Source: CALMKX01 sp036274895
GTDB taxonomy: Bacteria > Acidobacteriota > Thermoanaerobaculia > Multivoradales > SZUA-115
DNA: 17,889 nucleotides
Reading direction: 5' to 3'
Assembly (NCBI GenBank): GCA_036274895.1
Contig: DASUEU010000063.1
Span: 1 to 17,889, forward strand
Shown: positions 14,466 through 17,889 of the stretch, piece after piece
How the letters are laid out: each line of letters begins with the position of its first letter
Position numbering within the stretch: the first letter of the stretch is position 1
The notes under the pieces: generated by a model
What the model was told of the DNA's origin: nothing
The model's database searches: none
The model's input: only the letters and a program-made list of their open reading frames with translations
Program-made: the position numbers and the translations under genes

Positions 14466-14852
14466 ATGAACCACGTGACGCTGATCGGCTACGTCGGAGG
14501 TGAGGTCGAGAGCGGAGAGAAGAACGGCCAGGCTTGGGCACGCTTCTCCCTGGCGACGAACGAGGTCTGGACCGGCAAGGACGGGGAGAAGCAGGGCCGA
14601 ACCGACTGGCACCAGGTGGTGGCGTTCAACGGCCTCTCGAAGACCCTCGGCCGCCTGGGCAAGGGCGACCTGGTGGCGGTGGACGGCAAGCTCCGCACCG
14701 ACACCTACGAGAAGGACGGCGAGAAGCGGCGGTCAGTGCGCATCATGGCCCGGGAGGTGAAGTTCCTGCGCCTGAAGGACCGCGGCCACGAAGAGACGGC
14801 ACCGCCCGAGGACGAGATGCCGCTGTCGGACGACGGCGACATCCCCTTCTGA
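14466..14852 (+). CDS. ssb: Single-stranded DNA-binding protein
   Basis: 128 aa from the ATG at 14466. OB-fold starts MNHVTLIGYVGGEVESGE and includes ARFSLATNEVW, TDWHQVVAFNGLSKTLGRLG-type strands and VDGKLRTDTYEKDGEKR, the standard order of bacterial SSB. The C-terminal tail is acidic and ends DDGDIPF, the tip that docks partner proteins such as exonucleases and primases. It is shorter than a typical chromosomal SSB (about 170 aa) because the flexible linker is short, as in element-borne SSBs. Likely role: coating transferred single-stranded DNA. Its start overlaps by ATGA the end of a short open frame (14341-14469) without a standard start codon. A hairpin terminator follows at 14884. Confidence 0.95.
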   Translation: MNHVTLIGYVGGEVESGEKNGQAWARFSLATNEVWTGKDGEKQGRTDWHQVVAFNGLSKTLGRLGKGDLVAVDGKLRTDTYEKDGEKRRSVRIMAREVKFLRLKDRGHEETAPPEDEMPLSDDGDIPF

Positions 14853-14883
14853 GCACAACGCGCGAGCGCAGCGGGCCTCCCAG

Positions 14884-14920
14884 GAAGCCGGTGCCGGGTC
14901 CCGAGCCTGGCGCCGGCTTC
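14884..14920. terminator. Terminator hairpin after ssb (copy 2 of a repeat)
   Basis: GAAGCCGGTGCC (14884-14895) pairs with GGCGCCGGCTTC (14909-14920), 11 of 12 Watson-Crick plus one G-T pair, then TTGCTG. It is the near-copy of the hairpin after ardC and lies between the converging ssb and addiction-module genes. Confidence 0.7.
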
Positions 14921-14945
14921 TTGCTGCCCGAGCGAAACGCAGAGA

Positions 14946-15179
14946 CTACCGGGTCTTCTCAGCCAGCCGGTCGAGGATCTCGAAAGCGGAGCGAGTTGGC
15001 CCAGGATTGCGACGATGCGCCTCGAGCCGCTCCTCGACGAGCTGGAGATGGCTCTCGGGAACGGGGAGGGCGGTGTGCGGTTCGCGGATGCGATCCCACA
15101 GGGCCTGGAGGTACTCGACCTGCTCGGTCCTCGACAGCTCGGTGAAGCCTGGCGGGTCGGCTACAAGGCGGCGTGTCAT
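14946..15179 (-). CDS. Addiction module protein, PF09720/TIGR02574-like, without toxin
   Basis: 77 aa; ATG at 15179. The pattern FTELSRTEQVEYLQALWDRI, then LPVPESH and LVEERLEAHRRNPG, then AFEILDRLAEK, matches the small putative addiction-module (stabilisation) proteins usually encoded just before a ParE/RelE toxin. Here no toxin gene follows: the next thing downstream is the terminator hairpin and the end of ssb. It is therefore a solitary antitoxin, either left over after toxin loss or kept to counter toxins encoded elsewhere. It sits alone on the minus strand. Confidence 0.82.
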   Translation of the reverse strand: MTRRLVADPPGFTELSRTEQVEYLQALWDRIREPHTALPVPESHLQLVEERLEAHRRNPGPTRSAFEILDRLAEKTR

Positions 15180-15727
15180 GGCTTGACCTTACGCGAACGA
15201 CAGCGAACCTGGCGCCCGACGCCTGTGCTCCCGCTTCTCAGGGAGACTTCCCCCTCTCCCCGCTCGCCCCCGCCACCACCCAGCCCGGCCCACCCCGCGC
15301 GCCGCCGCGGCCGGCCGGGAGGCGCCCGGGGCGGGGATCTCCGCTCCATGCCAGCCGGCGCAGCGCGCTCCGGCCGCGGGGGCCAGGCGCGGGGGCGCGG
15401 TTTGCGTCCATAGGTCAGCCCGTCCGGACGCCGGGAGGGCACGGCTCCCGAGGCCCTGCCGGGCAGCCGGACGGCGCGGGGGATGGGTCCCTCCTGGGTT
15501 GGGGGTCGGGTCGCCCCGCCACGGACGGCAAGCTAGACCGGCTCCGGGGCGGGTCTCCAAGTTTGCGGACTCTGTTTGCGTGGGCGGCCTCCGGCCGCCG
15601 GATTGTGTGGATCCTCCAGCCGGGCCGGGGGGACGAGGGGACGGCCCGGCCCCTTGGAGCCCACCCGGAAGCCGGTCTTCTCCGCTTGCCGTGGCGGAAC
15701 GACCCGCCCCGCAACCCGGAGGAACCC
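15180..15727 (+). other. Very GC-rich non-coding interval
   Basis: About 550 bases between divergent genes with no convincing coding frame; open frames here are Pro/Arg/Gly-rich shadows. It holds small hairpins, for example GGCGGCC/GGCCGCC at 15583-15599 and CCGGGCC/GGCCCGG near 15618-15645. It should contain promoters for both flanking genes, but I cannot identify them. Confidence 0.5.
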
Positions 15728-16177
15728 ATGCAGACCCGCACCTTGACCGGCTACCTCGGACAGGACCTCGAGATCCGCACCCTCCCGGCCCAGAGCCGGA
15801 TCGTCACCACGCTGGTGGACGAGGAGGCCCCGCCCCCGCGCCTGGCCGCCCGCTACGCCGACCTCTACGCCCAGCTGCCCCGGCTCACCGAGGAGCGGGA
15901 GATCACCCGGCCCGGGCGCGAGATCGGCCGGCTGTCCTTGGCCACGCATGAGCGGGGAGCCACCACCTGGCACCGGCTGGTGGTGGAGGACGTCGACCGC
16001 CTCGAGTGGCGGAACCTGCGCCTCTTCGCCCGAAAGGGTGCCAAGGTGCAGGTCACGGCTCGCGAGCGGCGGGTCGAGTTCACCGGCCGGGATGGCCAGC
16101 AGCGCACCCTCGTGGAGCTGGTCGTCACCGCCTTCCGCACCCTCCGCCGCAAGGCCGAGGCCCAGCAGGTGGCCTGA
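15728..16177 (+). CDS. SSB-like OB-fold protein
   Basis: 149 aa from the ATG at 15728, with GGAGG five bases upstream. The frame is open further upstream, but that part is Pro/Arg/Gly-rich and has no start signal. The start MQTRTLTGYLGQDLEIRTL resembles the first strands of SSB. After an insertion rich in Arg/Pro/Leu (about 35-65), the pattern GRLSLATHERGATTWHRLVV, NLRLFARKGAKVQVTARE, VEFTGRDGQQRTLVELVV follows the SSB OB-fold. It lacks the acidic DDDIPF-type tail, so it probably does not recruit the usual SSB partners. Inferred role: a second ssDNA-binding protein used by the element. A terminator-like hairpin follows. Confidence 0.75.
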   Translation: MQTRTLTGYLGQDLEIRTLPAQSRIVTTLVDEEAPPPRLAARYADLYAQLPRLTEEREITRPGREIGRLSLATHERGATTWHRLVVEDVDRLEWRNLRLFARKGAKVQVTARERRVEFTGRDGQQRTLVELVVTAFRTLRRKAEAQQVA

Positions 16178-16181
16178 CCCG

Positions 16182-16210
16182 GGGCGGGTGGCCCCCGCCC
16201 TTCCTCTCTT
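16182..16210 (+). terminator. Terminator-like hairpin after the OB-fold gene
   Basis: GGGCGGG (16182-16188) pairs with CCCGCCC (16194-16200) around a five-base loop and is followed by the pyrimidine-rich TTCCTCTCTTCCTT. It begins five bases after the stop codon. Confidence 0.6.
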
Positions 16211-16369
16211 CCTTCAGCTTTGCCGCAAGCGCCACTTCGCGGCTTTCCGCCCCTCTTCACCCACCCCGCCGCTCCGGAAGGGTTTTCGCAGGACCCCGCG
16301 AGAACCCACGGAAGTGAAACAGATCGACACCGAACGCAACACAGTGACACCAAGCAATCACATTTTCTC

Positions 16370-16397
16370 TTGACAAGTCAGGCCGCCCGTCTATCGT
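16370..16397 (+). promoter_or_regulatory. Candidate promoter of the mob operon
   Basis: TTGACA (16370-16375) and TATCGT (16392-16397) are 16 bases apart, in the most AT-rich patch of the region. The -10 box is weak. The spacer contains the left arm of the inverted repeat AGGCCGCCC/GGGCGGCCT, so a bound repressor or relaxosome protein could block it. Confidence 0.5.
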
Positions 16398-16501
16398 CAT
16401 GTCATGGGCGGCCTGCGACGAGCAAGCAGTGTTTTCCACTGTTCCGCGCTCCTTCGTCGCGCAGAACGGTGGAAAACGTGCTTGCCAGGGCGGCGCCCTG
16501 G
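16380..16501 (+). other. oriT: Candidate origin of transfer (oriT) with nested inverted repeats
   Basis: Three inverted repeats lie in 122 bases just upstream of mobC and the relaxase, where oriT is normally found: AGGCCGCCC (16380-16388) with GGGCGGCCT (16406-16414); a long 26/27-bp imperfect repeat (16422-16448 with 16460-16485) sharing GCAAGCA, GTTTTCCAC and GTTC blocks, with three mismatches or bulges around an 11-base loop; and CCAGGGCG (16485-16492) with CGCCCTGG (16494-16501). Relaxases bind such hairpins next to their nick site. I cannot assign a nic sequence from known families. Confidence 0.6.
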
Positions 16502-16531
16502 ACCCGACTCGCTGCGCTCGGAGGGAGCGGA

Positions 16532-16549
16532 AATTTACCGCGGTAAATT
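16532..16549. promoter_or_regulatory. 18-bp perfect palindrome before mobC
   Basis: AATTTACCGCGGTAAATT is a perfect 18-bp palindrome ending five bases before the AGGAGG ribosome binding site (16555-16560) of mobC. It is AT-rich at its ends in GC-rich surroundings. This is a likely operator, perhaps for MobC autoregulation or relaxosome binding. Confidence 0.6.
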
Positions 16550-16567
16550 CCGAAAGGAGGCTACCCG

Positions 16568-16903
16568 GTGAGCCTGCGCGAACATGGGATCAGCCTTTAC
16601 CTCACGAACGAGGAGCTGCGGCTCGCGCAAGAGAGAGCCCGGGCGCGCGGAGTGCCGCTCGCGGTCTACCTGCGGGCGATGGCACTTCAAGAGCCCTTGC
16701 GATCGACGGCGATCCCGACGATCCACTTGAAGACCGCTCGTGCGCTCAACCAGATCGGTAACAACCTGAACCAGCTCGTTCGGCTCGCTCACTCAGGTCG
16801 AGTCGCCTCCGATCTCGCGAAAAGCGTCGCCGAAGTGCTTGCCGTCTGTCGTGCGATCGAACGAGATCTCTTGTCATCGCGTCGAGAGGAGCCCTCGTCG
16901 TGA
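16568..16903 (+). CDS. mobC: MobC-type relaxosome accessory protein
   Basis: 111 aa; GTG start at 16568 with AGGAGG seven bases upstream. Residues 7-40 (GISLYLTNEELRLAQERARA, then GVPLAVYLRAMAL) fit a ribbon-helix-helix-like DNA-binding part. The segment ALNQIGNNLNQLVRLAHSG (about 59-77) is the hallmark of the MobC family. Such proteins bind oriT and help the relaxase melt and nick it. The gene ends with a GTGA overlap (16900-16903) with the relaxase start, indicating translational coupling in one operon. Confidence 0.88.
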   Translation: MSLREHGISLYLTNEELRLAQERARARGVPLAVYLRAMALQEPLRSTAIPTIHLKTARALNQIGNNLNQLVRLAHSGRVASDLAKSVAEVLAVCRAIERDLLSSRREEPSS

Positions 16904-17889
16904 TCACCGAGATCCCGCGACAGATGGGGCGCACGCCGGCGCGACTGATCGATTACCTCGCCTCGCCGAGGCGGGACCAGGCGGAGGTGATCGATACCAA
17001 TCTCCTCGGCCGCGAGATGCGCAGCTGGGCCGATCAGCTCGAGACCGTGGCGCGGATGGGTCGCTCACGAGGCGGGCGCTTCGTCAAGCACATGATCCTC
17101 GCCTTCGCGCCCGAGGATCCGGTTGAGTCTCTCGATCTGCGCGAGGTGGTGCGCTTCTATCTCGACAAGATGGGCTACGGCGAGGCGCCGTTTCTAGCCG
17201 TCCTCCACCAGGACACCGATCACTCCCACATCCACATCGTCACCACGCCGCGCACTTGGGAGGGCGAACCGATCTCCCAGAGCTGGGAGCACCTGCGCTC
17301 GGTCGAGGTGGCGCGGGAGATCGAGCGACAGTTCGGGCTGCGACCGGTGCCAAGCCCTCGCGAGGCACGGCATCGGCAGCTCGATCAGGGCGAGATCCGG
17401 CGCGCCGCCCGGTTGGAGGAGAAGCCCGCTCGGGCGAGGTTTCAAGAAGAGCTCGCCGAAGCCGCGCTTCGCTCCCGATCCTTCGACGAGTTCGTCGGTC
17501 GCGCCGAGCGGGCCGGCTACGAGGTGAGGGCCTGGGTCGATGAGGACGATCGGCTCTGCGGCCTCTCCTTCGGCAAGGACGGTCTCGCCTTCTCGGGTGC
17601 CCAGCTCGGCCGCGACTTCCGCGGCCCCCGCTTCCTCGAAGCCTTCTCCCTCTCGCTGTCGGAGGTCCCCATGGCCGAACCGATTCCCAAGCCCGAAGGC
17701 CAGCTCTACGTGCCGGCTCCGAGCCCTGCCCCCCTCGACCTGCCCCCAGGCCGCTACCACGTGGCGGCGGTCAAGCCCGAGGCCCTCGCGGATCCCGCTC
17801 GCCGCTTGACCGATGCCGACGTGGCCTGGGTGCGCTCCGGCTGGGAGCCGCGCCACATCCAGGAGAGCCGCGGCTGGCTCGGCCAGGAG
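16900..17889 (+). CDS. MOBP-type relaxase, N-terminal 330 residues (partial)
   Basis: GTG start at 16900 overlapping the mobC stop; open to the window end, so the C-terminus is missing. It nicks oriT and stays joined to the 5' end of the transferred strand. Motif I: LIDYLA with candidate catalytic Y19. Middle: RGGRFVKHMILAFAPEDP (57-74). Motif III: HQDTDHSHIHIV, giving metal-binding H103, H110 and H112 with D105, as in VirD2/TraI-like relaxases. Residues 160-250 have a helical, charged region and a domain like those following other mobilization relaxases (FDEFVGRAERAGYEVR). No usual internal ATG start was preferred, because the GTG keeps motif I. The missing part may hold a primase or coupling region. 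Confidence 0.9.
   Translation, partial: MITEIPRQMGRTPARLIDYLASPRRDQAEVIDTNLLGREMRSWADQLETVARMGRSRGGRFVKHMILAFAPEDPVESLDLREVVRFYLDKMGYGEAPFLAVLHQDTDHSHIHIVTTPRTWEGEPISQSWEHLRSVEVAREIERQFGLRPVPSPREARHRQLDQGEIRRAARLEEKPARARFQEELAEAALRSRSFDEFVGRAERAGYEVRAWVDEDDRLCGLSFGKDGLAFSGAQLGRDFRGPRFLEAFSLSLSEVPMAEPIPKPEGQLYVPAPSPAPLDLPPGRYHVAAVKPEALADPARRLTDADVAWVRSGWEPRHIQESRGWLGQE

Noticed and set aside
15173..15727. N-terminal extension of the SSB-like OB-fold gene
   Set aside because: The frame is open, but the sequence is Pro/Arg/Gly-rich without homology-like features, and a good ribosome binding site precedes the ATG at 15728.
1..17889. CRISPR arrays, tRNA or rRNA genes
   Set aside because: No regularly spaced repeats and no recognisable tRNA or rRNA sequence were seen on either strand.

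Overview
The window looks like part of a transferable element (integrative conjugative element, mobilizable island or plasmid) from a GC-rich, diderm (Gram-negative-type) bacterium. The evidence is a very GC-rich backbone, a lipobox lipoprotein, Sec-exported proteins, an integron integrase (a family almost confined to diderm phyla) and DNA-transfer genes. I cannot fix the phylum from sequence alone.

Layout. Left backbone (1-3652): a truncated upstream reading frame, then a 1201-aa fusion of a DUF6094/N6-adenine-methyltransferase-like domain to an SF2/SNF2-type helicase. Cargo and scar region (3653-8730): base composition drops after the helicase. It holds an uncertain small gene, a secreted Cys-rich protein (minus strand), a non-coding stretch with a broken 5' fragment of an ardC-type gene, a secreted glycoside-hydrolase-like protein, and a displaced second copy of the helicase gene's 3' end. 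Integron (8725-12665): an IntI-type tyrosine recombinase and, beyond its 3' end on the same strand, three gene cassettes bounded by four attC sites. The cassettes carry a small membrane protein, a membrane-anchored coiled-coil protein, and an SRPBCC protein plus lipoprotein pair. This is the reverse of the usual intI/cassette arrangement.

Right backbone (12666-17889): ardC-type antirestriction gene, orphan HTH antitoxin with a dead BrnT-like toxin remnant, ssb, a PF09720-type addiction protein without a toxin, a second SSB-like OB-fold protein, a candidate oriT with nested inverted repeats, mobC, and a MOBP-type relaxase running off the window end. Two near-identical terminator hairpins follow ardC and ssb.

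How it fits together: relaxase, MobC and oriT would start DNA transfer. SSB, the SSB-like protein and ArdC would protect incoming single-stranded DNA. The helicase/methyltransferase fusion may act in DNA processing or protection. The integron and the 3.65-8.47 kb region supply cargo. The most notable results are the reverse-facing integron in a transfer-gene background, with exact attC/cassette-junction complementarity, and the fossil copies of backbone genes that mark where cargo was spliced in.
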